NCBI RefSeq assembly: GCF_004331415.1
Contig: NZ_SJOP01000001.1
Span: 372,001 to 436,000, forward strand
Direction of reading: 5' to 3'
Length of the DNA stretch: 64,000 nt
DNA from: Kosakonia quasisacchari
GTDB lineage: Bacteria > Pseudomonadota > Gammaproteobacteria > Enterobacterales > Enterobacteriaceae
Shown here: piece after piece, positions 1 to 8,716 of the stretch
How positions within the stretch are numbered: the stretch's first letter is position 1
How the letters are laid out: each line of letters opens with the position of its first letter
Notes under the pieces: generated by a model
Told to the model about the DNA's origin: nothing
What the model saw: the letters and a program-made list of their open reading frames with translations, nothing else
The model's database searches: none
Made by a program: the position numbers and the translations under genes

Positions 1-1479
1 ACCCGCAACGATCAGGCGTTCCAGCGCGGTACTTTCCGTGTGCGTGGCGAAGTTATCGATGTGTTCCCGGCGGAATCTGACGATCTGGCGCTGCGTATCG
101 AATTATTCGATGAAGAAGTTGAACGGCTGTCGCTATTCGATCCGCTGACCGGTCATATTGAATCGGGCATCCAGCGTTTCACCATCTACCCGAAAACGCA
201 CTACGTGACGCCACGCGAGCGTATCGTGCAGGCGATGGAAGAGATCAAAGTTGAGCTGGCTGAACGCCGTAAGTCGCTACTGGCCAATAATAAACTGCTG
301 GAAGAGCAGCGGCTCAGCCAGCGTACTCAGTTCGACCTGGAGATGATGAACGAGCTGGGCTACTGCTCGGGGATTGAAAACTACTCGCGCTATCTTTCCG
401 GTCGTGGGCCGGGCGAGCCGCCGCCGACGCTGTTCGACTACTTGCCTGCTGATGGTCTGCTGGTGATCGACGAATCACACGTTACCATTCCGCAGATTGG
501 CGGGATGTATCGCGGCGACCGCGCGCGTAAAGAGACGCTGGTGGAATATGGTTTCCGCCTGCCGTCGGCGCTGGATAACCGGCCGTTAAAATTTGAAGAG
601 TTTGAAGCGCTGGCACCGCAGTCGATTTATGTTTCGGCGACGCCAGGTAATTACGAGCTGGAGAAATCAGGCAGCGAAGTGATTGATCAAGTGGTGCGCC
701 CGACTGGCCTGCTCGATCCGGTGATTGAAGTGCGCCCGGTGGCGACTCAGGTGGACGATCTGCTTTCTGAAATTCGCCTGCGCGCCGCGATTAATGAACG
801 TGTTTTGGTCACGACGCTGACCAAACGCATGGCGGAAGATCTTACGGAATATCTGGAAGAGCATGGCGAGCGGGTACGTTATCTGCACTCGGATATCGAC
901 ACCGTTGAACGTATGGAGATTATCCGCGATTTGCGCCTTGGCGAGTTCGACGTGCTGGTCGGCATCAACTTGCTTCGTGAGGGGCTGGATATGCCGGAAG
1001 TGTCGCTGGTGGCGATTCTGGATGCCGACAAAGAGGGGTTCCTGCGTTCCGAGCGTTCGCTTATCCAGACCATTGGCCGCGCCGCACGTAACATTAACGG
1101 TAAAGCCATTCTTTATGGCGACAGGATCACGCCGTCAATGGCGAAAGCGATTGGCGAAACCGAGCGCCGTCGTGAGAAACAGCAGCAATATAACGAAGAG
1201 CACGGTATTACGCCGCAAGGTCTGAACAAGAAAGTGGTGGATATTCTTGCGCTTGGCGAAGGGCTGGCGAAGACGCGCGCGAAAGGGCGTGGCAAAGCGC
1301 GCACCCCTGCTCAGGTGGAAGCTGCTGAACTGGCGCTCACGCCGAAAGCGCTGCAGCAGAAAATCCACGAACTGGAAGGCCAGATGATGCAACATGCGCA
1401 GAACCTGGAGTTTGAAGAGGCGGCGAAAGTGCGCGACCAACTGCACCAGCTGCGCGAGCTATTTATTGCCGCATCGTAA
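1..1479 (+). CDS. uvrB: UvrABC excinuclease subunit B, 3' part (5' end outside window)
   Basis: DNA-damage recognition helicase-like subunit of nucleotide excision repair; it receives damaged DNA from UvrA and recruits UvrC. The reading frame is open from base 1, so about 180 N-terminal residues, including the Walker A region, lie outside the window. Visible in order: the SATPG helicase motif, the second RecA-like domain with [16 protein letters not shown] and QTIGRAARN (motifs V and VI), and a C-terminal UVR coiled-coil domain ([20 protein letters not shown]) that binds UvrC. The stop is at 1477-1479. The sequence is nearly the same as E. coli UvrB over the visible length as I recall it. It is the only + strand gene before the small peptide at 1598. 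Confidence 0.98.
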   Translation, partial: TRNDQAFQRGTFRVRGEVIDVFPAESDDLALRIELFDEEVERLSLFDPLTGHIESGIQRFTIYPKTHYVTPRERIVQAMEEIKVELAERRKSLLANNKLLEEQRLSQRTQFDLEMMNELGYCSGIENYSRYLSGRGPGEPPPTLFDYLPADGLLVIDESHVTIPQIGGMYRGDRARKETLVEYGFRLPSALDNRPLKFEEFEALAPQSIYVSATPGNYELEKSGSEVIDQVVRPTGLLDPVIEVRPVATQVDDLLSEIRLRAAINERVLVTTLTKRMAEDLTEYLEEHGERVRYLHSDIDTVERMEIIRDLRLGEFDVLVGINLLREGLDMPEVSLVAILDADKEGFLRSERSLIQTIGRAARNINGKAILYGDRITPSMAKAIGETERRREKQQQYNEEHGITPQGLNKKVVDILALGEGLAKTRAKGRGKARTPAQVEAAELALTPKALQQKIHELEGQMMQHAQNLEFEEAAKVRDQLHQLRELFIAAS

Positions 1480-1515
1480 TCTCTTCAGGTAATTTGATCG
1501 CACAAAATAACAAAA

Positions 1516-1539
1516 AAGAGAGCCGGTTAGGGCTCTCTT
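1516..1539. terminator. Hairpin terminator between uvrB and the pmrB side
   Basis: Inverted repeat AAGAGAGCC / GGCTCTCTT (9-bp arms, 6-nt loop). On the + strand the stem is followed by only a weak T run, but on the - strand it is followed by six T residues. It therefore fits best as the terminator of the leftward eptA-pmrA-pmrB transcript, and perhaps as a weaker one for uvrB. Its right arm overlaps the first half of the PmrA-box-like repeat at 1537. Confidence 0.75.
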
Positions 1540-1553
1540 AATGTTGGCTTAAC
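1537..1553 (+). promoter_or_regulatory. PmrA-box-like direct repeat ahead of the small peptide gene
   Basis: CTTAAT, 5-nt spacer GTTGG, then CTTAAC. This matches the PmrA/BasR box layout (two YTTAAK half sites, 11-bp period). It lies 45 bp before the ATG at 1598. The spacer nearly equals the GTTGT spacer of the box ahead of eptA, which supports shared control. No clear -10 element was identified; TATTCT at 1579-1584 is a weak option. Confidence 0.6.
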
Positions 1554-1597
1554 CTACGCCTGACACACTGCCCACCGGTATTCTGGAGGGCAATCTG

Positions 1598-1690
1598 ATG
1601 CAGCAATTTAAGGTTCGTGAATTTTTTGCCGTCGCTTTCGCGCTGGCGTTAGTCATTGGGTTTGCCCATCTTTGGGTGCTGACTTATTGA
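1598..1690 (+). CDS. 30-aa single-span membrane peptide, PmrR-like
   Basis: A complete 30-codon frame, ATG to TGA, with a strong ribosome site GGAGG 9 nt upstream. The peptide begins MQQFKVREFF, has one hydrophobic segment (about residues 9-28) and ends HLWVLTY. Size, single span and C-terminal aromatic end resemble PmrR of Salmonella and E. coli, a PmrA-induced inner-membrane peptide that inhibits LpxT; in E. coli, from memory, it also sits beside pmrB. Here the frame ends one base before the pmrB stop codon, on the opposite strand, and has a PmrA-box-like repeat upstream. The overall residue identity to PmrR looks low, so the assignment rests mainly on position, size and regulation. It could be an unrelated small membrane protein. 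Confidence 0.6.
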   Translation: MQQFKVREFFAVAFALALVIGFAHLWVLTY

Positions 1691-1691
1691 T

Positions 1692-2777
1692 TTATACCTG
1701 GCGAGCAGCCGGGAGAAATTTAACCCACGCCCGCACGCCAGACTGTGTCAGCCGATTGTGTAAAAAGAACTGCGCATCATGCAGTTGCGCGATACGCGAC
1801 ACAATGCTTAATCCCAGACCTGCGCCGCCATAGCGGCTGTCCATGCGTACGAAGGCTTTACTGAGCTCTCCGCTGCGGCTTTCATCAATGCCTGGTCCTT
1901 CATCTTCTACCGCAAGTACCGGTGTGGCAGCGTTTTCGATACGCACCGTAATCGCCGATCCTGCCGGGCTATAGCGGTGCGCATTTTCCACCAGATTTCT
2001 CACCAGCAGCCGCAGCAGCGTGGCATCACCGGCGACCGCAATGTCACTTTCAGGCTCTGCGATTTCCAGCCTCTGTTCGCGCGCGGTCAGCATGTTTTCC
2101 AGCTCACTACGAATCGGTTGAACAACATCCTGCAACAGCATCACTTGCTGATAGCTGCCAGCGGAGAAAGACTGCCCGACGCGCGCCAGCAGCAACAGCT
2201 GGGCAATGTTTTCCGTCATTTGCTCAAGGCGCTGTACCAGCGGGTCGACGTTGATACCGCTGGTTTTCGCCATCAATTCCAGATGCAGACGTAACCCCGC
2301 CAGCGGTGTGCGCAGCTCATGGGCAACGTCGGCGGTGAACAACCGTTCTCTGTCGAGGGTTAGCGTCAGGCGGGAGACCAGCTCATTAATCGATGAGGTA
2401 ACAGCTTCCACTTCGCTGACGCTATTGTTCAACGTGATGGGTTGCAGGTTGTTCGGTGTACGTTTATTCAGCTCTTCCTGCAACTCAAGCAGCGGGCGGG
2501 TAATGGCTTTTACCGCCTGCATACAGAGCAGCAACGCCAGGCCGATGATCAGCAGGCTTGGCACCAGCAGGCTAGCCACCGCTTCGCGGACTTCATGCTC
2601 GATATGTTTGCGGTTGTTGTGGTTATGAATGGCTGCCTGTACCAGTAACTGGATTTGCTCTTCGCTTTCATGCCACAGCCAGAACACGCTAACTAACTGG
2701 CAAAACACCAGAATGCCACCGATGGTGAGTAACAAACGGCGGCGCATGCTCCAGTGTCTGAAATTGAAGAGCGCCAT
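1692..2777 (-). CDS. pmrB: Sensor histidine kinase PmrB (BasS)
   Basis: Inner-membrane sensor that phosphorylates PmrA in response to Fe3+, Al3+ or low pH. Two membrane spans (about residues 15-36 and 68-90) flank a short periplasmic loop containing two ExxE motifs (HESEEQ and EVRE), the known metal ligands of this family. A HAMP-like linker follows, then the H box ADVAHELRTPL with the phospho-accepting His near residue 153, and the N and G boxes of the ATPase (NLVENAHRY, DEGPGID, GLGLSI). The start chosen is ATG at 2777, 7 nt after a GGAG; a TTG at 2780 directly follows the pmrA stop. Last gene of the eptA-pmrA-pmrB operon. Length (361 aa) is normal for the family. Confidence 0.95.
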   Translation of the reverse strand: MALFNFRHWSMRRRLLLTIGGILVFCQLVSVFWLWHESEEQIQLLVQAAIHNHNNRKHIEHEVREAVASLLVPSLLIIGLALLLCMQAVKAITRPLLELQEELNKRTPNNLQPITLNNSVSEVEAVTSSINELVSRLTLTLDRERLFTADVAHELRTPLAGLRLHLELMAKTSGINVDPLVQRLEQMTENIAQLLLLARVGQSFSAGSYQQVMLLQDVVQPIRSELENMLTAREQRLEIAEPESDIAVAGDATLLRLLVRNLVENAHRYSPAGSAITVRIENAATPVLAVEDEGPGIDESRSGELSKAFVRMDSRYGGAGLGLSIVSRIAQLHDAQFFLHNRLTQSGVRAWVKFLPAARQV

Positions 2778-2780
2778 CAA

Positions 2781-3452
2781 TCAGCTCCGTTCCTGCGGTT
2801 GCACCAGCATATAGCCAAACCCACGCACTGTGCGGATACGCGATTTGCCGATTTTGTCGCGCAAATTATGGATATGTACTTCCAGCGTATTCGTCGACGG
2901 TTCGTTATCCCAGTTGTAAATATCGTTATAGAGGATCTCCCGGTGTACCGGGCTTTCGGCTTTCAGCATCAGGCGCGACAGCAGGGCGTACTCTTTCGGG
3001 GTCAGCTCCAGCAACTGTTCATCCAGCCACGCCTGGCGGCGGGTTACATTCAGCGTCAGATTACCGTGGCTGATTTCGTTATCGCCCTGGTTATTATGGC
3101 GGCGCAGCAGTGCGCGAATACGGGCATTCAGCTCGTCCAGCGCAAAGGGTTTGACCAGGTAGTCGTCTGCCCCGGTATCCAGCCCCGCAACGCGATCTTC
3201 AAGCGTATCGCGGGCGGTGAGGATCAGCACCGGCAGCGTATATTTTTCGCGGCGCAGACGGGTGAGCAGATGTAAACCGTCTTCATCTGGCAGCCCCAAA
3301 TCAAGCACCAGCAGGCTGTAATGACCGTTCGCCAGACACAGCGCAGCTTCATGCGCGGTAGAAACGCCATCGCAGGCGTACCCTTCGCTTTGCATCGCCA
3401 GAATCAACCCCTGCAACAGCAGAGCATCGTCTTCAACCACCAGAATTTTCAT
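2781..3452 (-). CDS. pmrA: Response regulator PmrA (BasR)
   Basis: OmpR-family transcription activator of lipid A modification genes. The receiver domain begins [15 protein letters not shown], has phospho-acceptor Asp51 in [12 protein letters not shown] and the conserved Lys in YLVKPF. The C-terminal winged helix carries the family-specific stretch [20 protein letters not shown]. The ATG at 3452 overlaps the eptA stop in an ATGA junction and gives the usual 223-aa length; an in-frame upstream start would add six residues not seen in the family. Expected to bind the box at 5137-5153 and autoregulate the operon. Confidence 0.96.
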   Translation of the reverse strand: MKILVVEDDALLLQGLILAMQSEGYACDGVSTAHEAALCLANGHYSLLVLDLGLPDEDGLHLLTRLRREKYTLPVLILTARDTLEDRVAGLDTGADDYLVKPFALDELNARIRALLRRHNNQGDNEISHGNLTLNVTRRQAWLDEQLLELTPKEYALLSRLMLKAESPVHREILYNDIYNWDNEPSTNTLEVHIHNLRDKIGKSRIRTVRGFGYMLVQPQERS

Positions 3453-5092
3453 TTCAACTGCCCCCGACATGCGGTTAACAGATCGTCTTCAGCACGGTAC
3501 TCTTTTGTGCTGACACCCAGTATACCCAACATCGTCGGGAAGAGGTTGTCCTGTGAAACCGCCTTCTCCCGCGCATTTTTTTGCAGACACTGACTGTTCA
3601 CGCCATAGCGCGTTTCATACTCCTGCGACAGCCAAATCAGCAGCGGAACATGTTTTTGTGTTTCCGGCGCGATGGAGTACGGCAGGCCGTGCAAGTAAAC
3701 GCCATTTTCGCCAAGCGACTCACCGTGATCGGAGAGATAAACCAGGCTGGTGGTAAATTTATCCTGCTTCGATTGCAGCAATTTTATCGCTTTATCAACA
3801 ATATAATCGACGTACAAAATGGTGTTGTCATAGGTATTAATCAGCTGCTGCTGTGAGCAGGTCTGAATTTCATTGGTATCACAGGTCGGTGTAAATTTAC
3901 GGAACTGCGCCGGGTAGCGGTTGTAATACGTCGGCCCGTGGCTGCCGATGGTGTGTAATACAATCAGCCCGTCACCCTGTAATTTATCGATATAACTGGC
4001 GAGATCGTGGAATAAAATCTCATCCTGGCATTCGCCTTTAATACAGTAATCCGGCAAGTTTAATTGCGTCATATCCTGGTGCGGAACACGATCGCATGCG
4101 CCTTTACAGCCGCCATCGTTTTCATTCCACAACACATTGACGCCCGCTCGTTGAATAATATCCAGCAACCCTTCCTGATGCGCCGCCAGTTGATCGTCAT
4201 AGTGAGCGCGCGGCATGCCGGAAAACATGCACGGCACGGAGACGGCGGTCGCGGTTCCACAGGAAGCGGTGTTCGGGAAGTAGATGACGTTATCTTGTTT
4301 TAACAACGGGTTGGTTTCACGCTCATACCCGCCGAGCGAAAAGTTTGCCGCGCGCGAGGTTTCACCCAGCACCAGAATGGTGAGGTTTTTACGCGCACCG
4401 TGCTGCATTTCAGGGCGTTGACGCGCATCTTCGCCAATGCGTACCAGTGGCAGATTGGCGGTGCGATTATGGGAATACCACGACAGTGAAGCAGTAATTG
4501 AGTTTGACGGGCTGAGTGATTTCACCAGCTCTTTATTATTGCGAAACAGCGAGGCGTAATCTTTATAAAACAACAACGCGACTGCCACGATAATCAGCAC
4601 AGAAATAATGATGCTGGCAACGCGCAACATCACGCTGCGTAACGCTGAACGGGCGGGCTTAATATTAATCCACCAGGCGATAACCACTGCCAGAATGCCG
4701 GTCAGTAGCAGCGTCAGCACCAATTTAGTCGACAGCAGGGCGAAACTTTCCGCTGGGGTGGTGTCGAGAATATTGGTGATCATCGAACGATCGATAATGA
4801 TGCCAAACGTCGAAATGAAATACTGTGCCGCCGAACTCACCAGTACAAAGAGTGAGATAACCAGGCGATCAAGACGCACAAACGACGCCAGAGACAGCAC
4901 AATATTAATAACGCTGAAAGCGACCAGCGGCATGGAGAGAAAAACCAGCCAGCTATGCAATGAGTTCACCGGCAATAAAGTGAATGCCTGGTGATAAAAC
5001 GCAATATTCAGGCCCAGCGCAATATAAGCCGCAAAGATCAGAATAAAATGTAGACGGCTTAAGGTTGGCCGACGAAGGTGAAGCATACGCAT
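3449..5092 (-). CDS. eptA: Lipid A phosphoethanolamine transferase EptA (PmrC)
   Basis: Inner-membrane enzyme that transfers phosphoethanolamine from phosphatidylethanolamine to lipid A phosphates, lowering binding of polymyxin and cationic peptides. Five hydrophobic segments fill the first ~175 residues; the periplasmic sulfatase-like domain has the nucleophile motif LGETSR (Thr245), [18 protein letters not shown] cysteine pairs and the zinc-site motif [13 protein letters not shown]. The start at 5092 is preferred because AGGA lies 7 nt upstream and it gives 547 aa, the E. coli length; the ATG at 5107 lacks a ribosome site. First gene of the operon, which lies between uvrB and yvcK instead of at the position known in E. 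coli. Confidence 0.95.
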   Translation of the reverse strand: MRMLHLRRPTLSRLHFILIFAAYIALGLNIAFYHQAFTLLPVNSLHSWLVFLSMPLVAFSVINIVLSLASFVRLDRLVISLFVLVSSAAQYFISTFGIIIDRSMITNILDTTPAESFALLSTKLVLTLLLTGILAVVIAWWINIKPARSALRSVMLRVASIIISVLIIVAVALLFYKDYASLFRNNKELVKSLSPSNSITASLSWYSHNRTANLPLVRIGEDARQRPEMQHGARKNLTILVLGETSRAANFSLGGYERETNPLLKQDNVIYFPNTASCGTATAVSVPCMFSGMPRAHYDDQLAAHQEGLLDIIQRAGVNVLWNENDGGCKGACDRVPHQDMTQLNLPDYCIKGECQDEILFHDLASYIDKLQGDGLIVLHTIGSHGPTYYNRYPAQFRKFTPTCDTNEIQTCSQQQLINTYDNTILYVDYIVDKAIKLLQSKQDKFTTSLVYLSDHGESLGENGVYLHGLPYSIAPETQKHVPLLIWLSQEYETRYGVNSQCLQKNAREKAVSQDNLFPTMLGILGVSTKEYRAEDDLLTACRGQLK

Positions 5093-5136
5093 AGACAGAT
5101 CCTGCAATGAAAGTAGCGCTATGCTGACAGCCGATT

Positions 5137-5153
5137 TTTAAGACAACCTTAAG
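5137..5153 (-). promoter_or_regulatory. PmrA box of the eptA-pmrA-pmrB operon
   Basis: Read on the - strand: CTTAAG, spacer GTTGT, CTTAAA, a near-consensus PmrA box about 45 bp before the eptA start. A third half site, CTTAAT, lies at 5156-5161. The arrangement fits autoactivation of the operon by phosphorylated PmrA. Confidence 0.75.
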
Positions 5154-5171
5154 AAATTAAGCAAAGCGCTG

Positions 5172-5195
5172 GGGCGAGAGAAAATTCCCTCGCCC
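5172..5195 (-). terminator. Possible terminator hairpin of yvcK
   Basis: Inverted repeat GGGCGAG / CTCGCCC just after the yvcK stop in its reading direction. There is no good T run after it, so it may be an imperfect terminator; it separates yvcK from the PmrA box of the next operon. Confidence 0.4.
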
Positions 5196-5200
5196 GCGTC

Positions 5201-6109
5201 TTAACCCAGATGTTGCACTGCTTTCTCTAGCGCTACGCGCAACAGATGTCTGTCGTGGCGGTAGGGAATGTCGCTGGCTTCCAGCACTTCCTGAATGATT
5301 AACCTATCGCTAACGGCTTGCGTGTCGACTTTTGGGCCAACAATGGCGGCATCGATGATTTTTTTGCCGACATACTGCTCCATAATTGCCAGTTTGTCTG
5401 CCAGCGTCAGGCTGGCGGCGGCCGGGCTGAGTTCTTTACCGAGGTTACCAATATAAACTACCGGTGCGGGTGTCCGGCGTAATGCCTGCGCCAGATCGTC
5501 CAGCAGCAGCAGCGGCAGCAGGCTGGTGTAAAAGCTGCCAGGGCCAATGATAATCAAATCTGCTTCTGCAATTGCCTGTACCGCTTCGCGAGTTGCATGC
5601 ACCTTCGGAAACAGCATTAATTCCTGGATTGGTGCATGAAGCTGGTCAATGTTGACTTCGCCATAAACCGGATGCCCTTCACTGTCGGTGGCCATCAAAT
5701 CGACAGGTTGCTCAGACATCGGGATTAAAAACGCGTCCACCTTTAATAAATTTCGAATTAAATTGATGGCTTCCAGAGGCCGCACACTGAGGTGATCGAG
5801 CGCCTTTAACATTAAATTTCCGAGGTTATGCCCGGAAAGTTCGCCATTACCGCTAAAACGGTATTCAAACATGGCAGACGCCACACTCGGTTCGGTAATG
5901 AGCTGGTTTAAACAATTACGCATATCGCCCCAGGCAATTCCGCCTTCAGAGCGGCGAATACGCCCGGTTGAACCGCCGTTATCGGTGGTGGTGACAATGC
6001 CGGTAAGCCGCGATCCCAACGATGCAAGCGAAGACATCACACGCCCGAGGCCATGTCCGCCACCGAGGGCGACAACACGATCCAGGTCTGCAAGTGTGCG
6101 ATTACGCAT
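5201..6109 (-). CDS. yvcK: YvcK/CofD-family gluconeogenesis factor
   Basis: 302-aa cytosolic protein of the YvcK family (YbhK in E. coli), which binds UDP-N-acetylglucosamine in Bacillus and is linked to central carbon metabolism and cell-wall homeostasis; the role in enterobacteria is not settled. The N-terminal nucleotide-binding loop [20 protein letters not shown], the [10 protein letters not shown] motif, and [13 protein letters not shown] are all present. Length equals the E. coli protein. Monocistronic here, divergent from moaA across 359 bp and separated from eptA by a short hairpin region. Confidence 0.95.
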   Translation of the reverse strand: MRNRTLADLDRVVALGGGHGLGRVMSSLASLGSRLTGIVTTTDNGGSTGRIRRSEGGIAWGDMRNCLNQLITEPSVASAMFEYRFSGNGELSGHNLGNLMLKALDHLSVRPLEAINLIRNLLKVDAFLIPMSEQPVDLMATDSEGHPVYGEVNIDQLHAPIQELMLFPKVHATREAVQAIAEADLIIIGPGSFYTSLLPLLLLDDLAQALRRTPAPVVYIGNLGKELSPAAASLTLADKLAIMEQYVGKKIIDAAIVGPKVDTQAVSDRLIIQEVLEASDIPYRHDRHLLRVALEKAVQHLG

Positions 6110-6249
6110 AATGGTTCCTTAAGAAAATTTACCGCGCTACGTTAGCCTAAATACCACTAAAAGACGATGCCGCGCAGAGAGTAAAATGACGCATATCAAA
6201 GCAAAAAGGCGATTTTCGCGTACTCTGTTGCGAAAGTGCACGATCATGT

Positions 6250-6273
6250 CGCTATGTATGTGTTTATATAGCG
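6250..6273 (+). promoter_or_regulatory. ModE-like operator upstream of moaA
   Basis: CGCTATGTA, 6-nt spacer, TATATAGCG: a 9-bp inverted repeat with one mismatch that matches the ModE (molybdate-responsive regulator) consensus CGNTATATA-N6-8-TATATANCG. An outer repeat CGATCA / TGATCG surrounds it. ModE-molybdate activates moaA in E. coli, so the position is as expected. The rest of 6110-6370 holds promoter-like AT-rich sequence and no gene. Confidence 0.7.
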
Positions 6274-6373
6274 GTGATCGTGATGGCGAAAGCCCGACGA
6301 TCGCGCTACTATCGCCTAAGCAATTTTAGCGTTACTGACAAAACATACACTCAAGCCTAAGCAACCTAACTCT

Positions 6374-6468
6374 CACGACATGGTGCTTTGGCCGTAGCAA
6401 AACCGAATGGTTTCGCTGCCAGGGTGCAGAAAGAAATGACTGCATCTCCCGTACTTGGAAAGGTGTAC
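6374..6468 (+). promoter_or_regulatory. Moco-type riboswitch leader of moaA
   Basis: The moaA leader contains the segments CATGGTGCTTTGGCCG, GAAATGACTGCATCTCCCGT and GGAAAGGTGTAC, which closely match the E. coli moaA molybdenum-cofactor RNA motif as I recall it. This RNA represses moa translation when cofactor is sufficient. An in-frame ATG at 6388 lies inside the motif and would add 27 residues; it is not the true start. The exact 5' boundary was not determined. Confidence 0.7.
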
Positions 6469-7458
6469 ATGACCTCACAACTTATCGATGCGTTCGCGCG
6501 TAAGTTCTATTACTTGCGTTTGTCGATCACTGATGTGTGCAATTTTCGTTGCACATACTGTCTGCCCGATGGCTACAAGCCGAGCGGCGTCAACAATAAT
6601 GGCTTCCTGAGCGTCGAGGAAATTCGCCGGGTTACGCGCGCGTTTAGTGCCATGGGCACGGAGAAAGTGCGCCTGACCGGTGGGGAACCCTCCCTGCGCC
6701 GCGATTTTGCCGACATCATCGCGGCGGTGCGTGAAAACAGCGCCATCCGCCAGATTGCCGTCACCACCAATGGATACCGCCTTGCGCGCGACGTTGCCGA
6801 GTGGCGCGATGCTGGCCTTACCGCCATCAACGTCAGCGTCGACAGCCTCGATGCGCGCCAGTTTCACGCCATTACCGGGCAGGATAAATTCCGCCAGGTA
6901 ATGGATGGCATTGATGCTGCTTTCAGCGCCGGGTTTACCAAGGTCAAAGTCAACACCGTGCTGATGCGCGACGTGAATCACCATCAGCTCGACACCTTTC
7001 TGGCGTGGATCAAATCGCGCCCCATCCAGCTACGCTTTATTGAACTGATGGAAACCGGCGAGGGCAGCGAGCTTTTCCGTAACCATCATATTTCCGGCAT
7101 GGTGCTACGCGATGCGCTGCTAAAACGTGGTTGGATCCATCAATTGCGTCAGCGCAGCGACGGCCCGGCGCAGGTTTTCTGCCACCCGGATTATGAGGGT
7201 GAAATCGGGCTTATCATGCCGTATGAAAAAGATTTCTGCGCCAGTTGCAACCGCCTGCGCGTCTCCTCGACCGGTAAATTGCATCTGTGCCTGTTTGGCG
7301 ATGGCGGCGTGAATCTGCGCGATCTGCTGCAAGACGATGCGCAGCAAACAATGCTGGAACAGCGTATTGCCGTGGCGTTAACGCACAAAAAGCAGACGCA
7401 CTTCCTGCATCAGGGCGATACAGGCATTACGCAAAACCTTTCATACATCGGCGGTTAA
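6469..7458 (+). CDS. moaA: GTP 3',8-cyclase MoaA
   Basis: Radical SAM enzyme for the first step of molybdopterin synthesis: GTP to 3',8-cyclo-GTP, acting with MoaC. The N-terminal cluster motif CNFRCTYC gives Cys24, Cys28 and Cys31; the C-terminal cluster is [18 protein letters not shown]; the protein ends in the conserved Gly-Gly. The start [16 protein letters not shown] at 6469 is preceded by GGAAAGG and yields 329 aa, the E. coli length. First gene of moaABCDE, with 17 bp before moaB. Confidence 0.97.
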   Translation: MTSQLIDAFARKFYYLRLSITDVCNFRCTYCLPDGYKPSGVNNNGFLSVEEIRRVTRAFSAMGTEKVRLTGGEPSLRRDFADIIAAVRENSAIRQIAVTTNGYRLARDVAEWRDAGLTAINVSVDSLDARQFHAITGQDKFRQVMDGIDAAFSAGFTKVKVNTVLMRDVNHHQLDTFLAWIKSRPIQLRFIELMETGEGSELFRNHHISGMVLRDALLKRGWIHQLRQRSDGPAQVFCHPDYEGEIGLIMPYEKDFCASCNRLRVSSTGKLHLCLFGDGGVNLRDLLQDDAQQTMLEQRIAVALTHKKQTHFLHQGDTGITQNLSYIGG

Positions 7459-7475
7459 ACCGCAAGGAGAATGAC

Positions 7476-7988
7476 ATGAGTCAGGTCAGCGCTGAGTTTA
7501 TCCCGGTCAGGCTAGCTATTTTGACGGTCTCCAGCCGTCGCGGTGAAGAAGACGATACTTCCGGTCACTGGCTGCGCGACGCCGCGCATGAAGCCGGTCA
7601 CCAACTGGTCGATAAAGCCATTGTCAAAGAGAACCGTTACGCCATTCGTGCCCAGGTTTCCGCGTGGATCGCAAGCGATGATGTGCAGGTTGTGTTGATC
7701 ACCGGCGGCACCGGTTTGACGGAAGGCGATCAGGCACCGGAAGCGCTATTGCCGCTGTTTGATCGCGAAGTCGAAGGGTTTGGCGAAGTGTTCCGCATGC
7801 TCTCTTTTGAAGAGATTGGCACGGCGACACTGCAATCCCGCGCTGTCGCCGGTATGGCGAATAAAACGTTGATTTTTGCCATGCCCGGTTCGACCAAAGC
7901 CTGTCGCACCGCATGGGAAAATATCATTGCGCCGCAGCTGGATGCGCGCACGCGCCCGTGTAATTTCCATCCCCATCTTAAGAAATAA
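7476..7988 (+). CDS. moaB: Molybdenum cofactor protein MoaB
   Basis: 170-aa MogA/MoaB-fold protein that binds molybdopterin or an adenylylation intermediate; its exact role in E. coli is uncertain because MogA does the main work. The fold signature LITGGTGLTEGDQAPEAL and the FAMPGSTKACRTAWEN segment are present. The ATG at 7476 follows AAGGAGA; frames reaching further upstream would run into moaA. Second gene of the operon, 3 bp before moaC. Confidence 0.95.
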   Translation: MSQVSAEFIPVRLAILTVSSRRGEEDDTSGHWLRDAAHEAGHQLVDKAIVKENRYAIRAQVSAWIASDDVQVVLITGGTGLTEGDQAPEALLPLFDREVEGFGEVFRMLSFEEIGTATLQSRAVAGMANKTLIFAMPGSTKACRTAWENIIAPQLDARTRPCNFHPHLKK

Positions 7989-7991
7989 GTT

Positions 7992-8477
7992 ATGTCACAA
8001 CTGACCCATATTAATGCCGACGGCGAAGCGCACATGGTGGATGTCTCCGCCAAAACGGAAACCGTCCGCGAAGCTCGTGCTGAAGCGTTCGTCACCATGT
8101 CGCCGCAAACGCTGGCGATGATCGTCGACGGTAGCCATCACAAAGGCGATGTCTTTGCGACCGCGCGTATCGCCGGGATCCAGGCGGCGAAACGCACTTG
8201 GGAGCTGATCCCTCTGTGCCATCCGCTATTGTTGAGCAAAGTCGAAGTGCTGTTACAGGCGCAGCCGGAACAAAACCGCGTGCGTATCGAAGCCGTGTGC
8301 CGCCTGAGCGGCAAAACCGGCGTGGAGATGGAAGCGCTCACGGCGGCCTCGGTCGCAGCGTTAACCATTTACGATATGTGTAAAGCGGTGCAGAAAGATA
8401 TGGTGATTGGTCCGGTGCGCTTGCTGGCAAAAAGCGGCGGCAAATCAGGTGATTTCAGGGCGGATGACAATGATTAA
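7992..8477 (+). CDS. moaC: Cyclic pyranopterin monophosphate synthase MoaC
   Basis: 161-aa cytosolic enzyme that converts 3',8-cyclo-GTP into cyclic pyranopterin monophosphate. Family hallmarks are [27 protein letters not shown], the GVEMEALTA segment and [11 protein letters not shown] with the catalytic lysine, and the glycine-rich [12 protein letters not shown] end. Length equals that of E. coli MoaC. Its last eight bases overlap the moaD start (ATGATTAA), which implies translational coupling. Confidence 0.97.
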   Translation: MSQLTHINADGEAHMVDVSAKTETVREARAEAFVTMSPQTLAMIVDGSHHKGDVFATARIAGIQAAKRTWELIPLCHPLLLSKVEVLLQAQPEQNRVRIEAVCRLSGKTGVEMEALTAASVAALTIYDMCKAVQKDMVIGPVRLLAKSGGKSGDFRADDND

Positions 8478-8715
8478 AGTCCTTTTTTTCGCGCAAGTGC
8501 GCGAGCTGGTCGGCTGCGACAGCACCACCATGAATACCGTTTTCCCTTCGGTGGAGGCGCTGCGTCAGCATCTGGCTGCGCAGGGCGATCGCTGGGCGCT
8601 GGCGCTGGAAGAGGGCAAACTGCTGGCGGCGGTCAACCAGACGCTGGTCAGTTTTGATCATCCGTTGCAAAGCGGCGATGAAGTCGCTTTCTTCCCGCCG
8701 GTTACCGGAGGCTGA
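8470..8715 (+). CDS. moaD: Molybdopterin synthase small subunit MoaD
   Basis: 81-aa ubiquitin-fold sulfur carrier. The C-terminal Gly-Gly of FFPPVTGG is the site adenylylated by MoeB and converted to thiocarboxylate, which then feeds sulfur to MoaE. The start at 8470 ([13 protein letters not shown]) overlaps the end of moaC and gives the standard length; one more ATG six bases upstream is possible. One base separates it from moaE. Confidence 0.96.
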   Translation: MIKVLFFAQVRELVGCDSTTMNTVFPSVEALRQHLAAQGDRWALALEEGKLLAAVNQTLVSFDHPLQSGDEVAFFPPVTGG

Positions 8716-8716
8716 A

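Noticed and set aside
6388..6468. N-terminal extension of MoaA from the ATG at 6388
   Set aside because: It would translate through the Moco-type leader RNA and add 27 residues absent from the family; the ATG at 6469 has a proper ribosome site.
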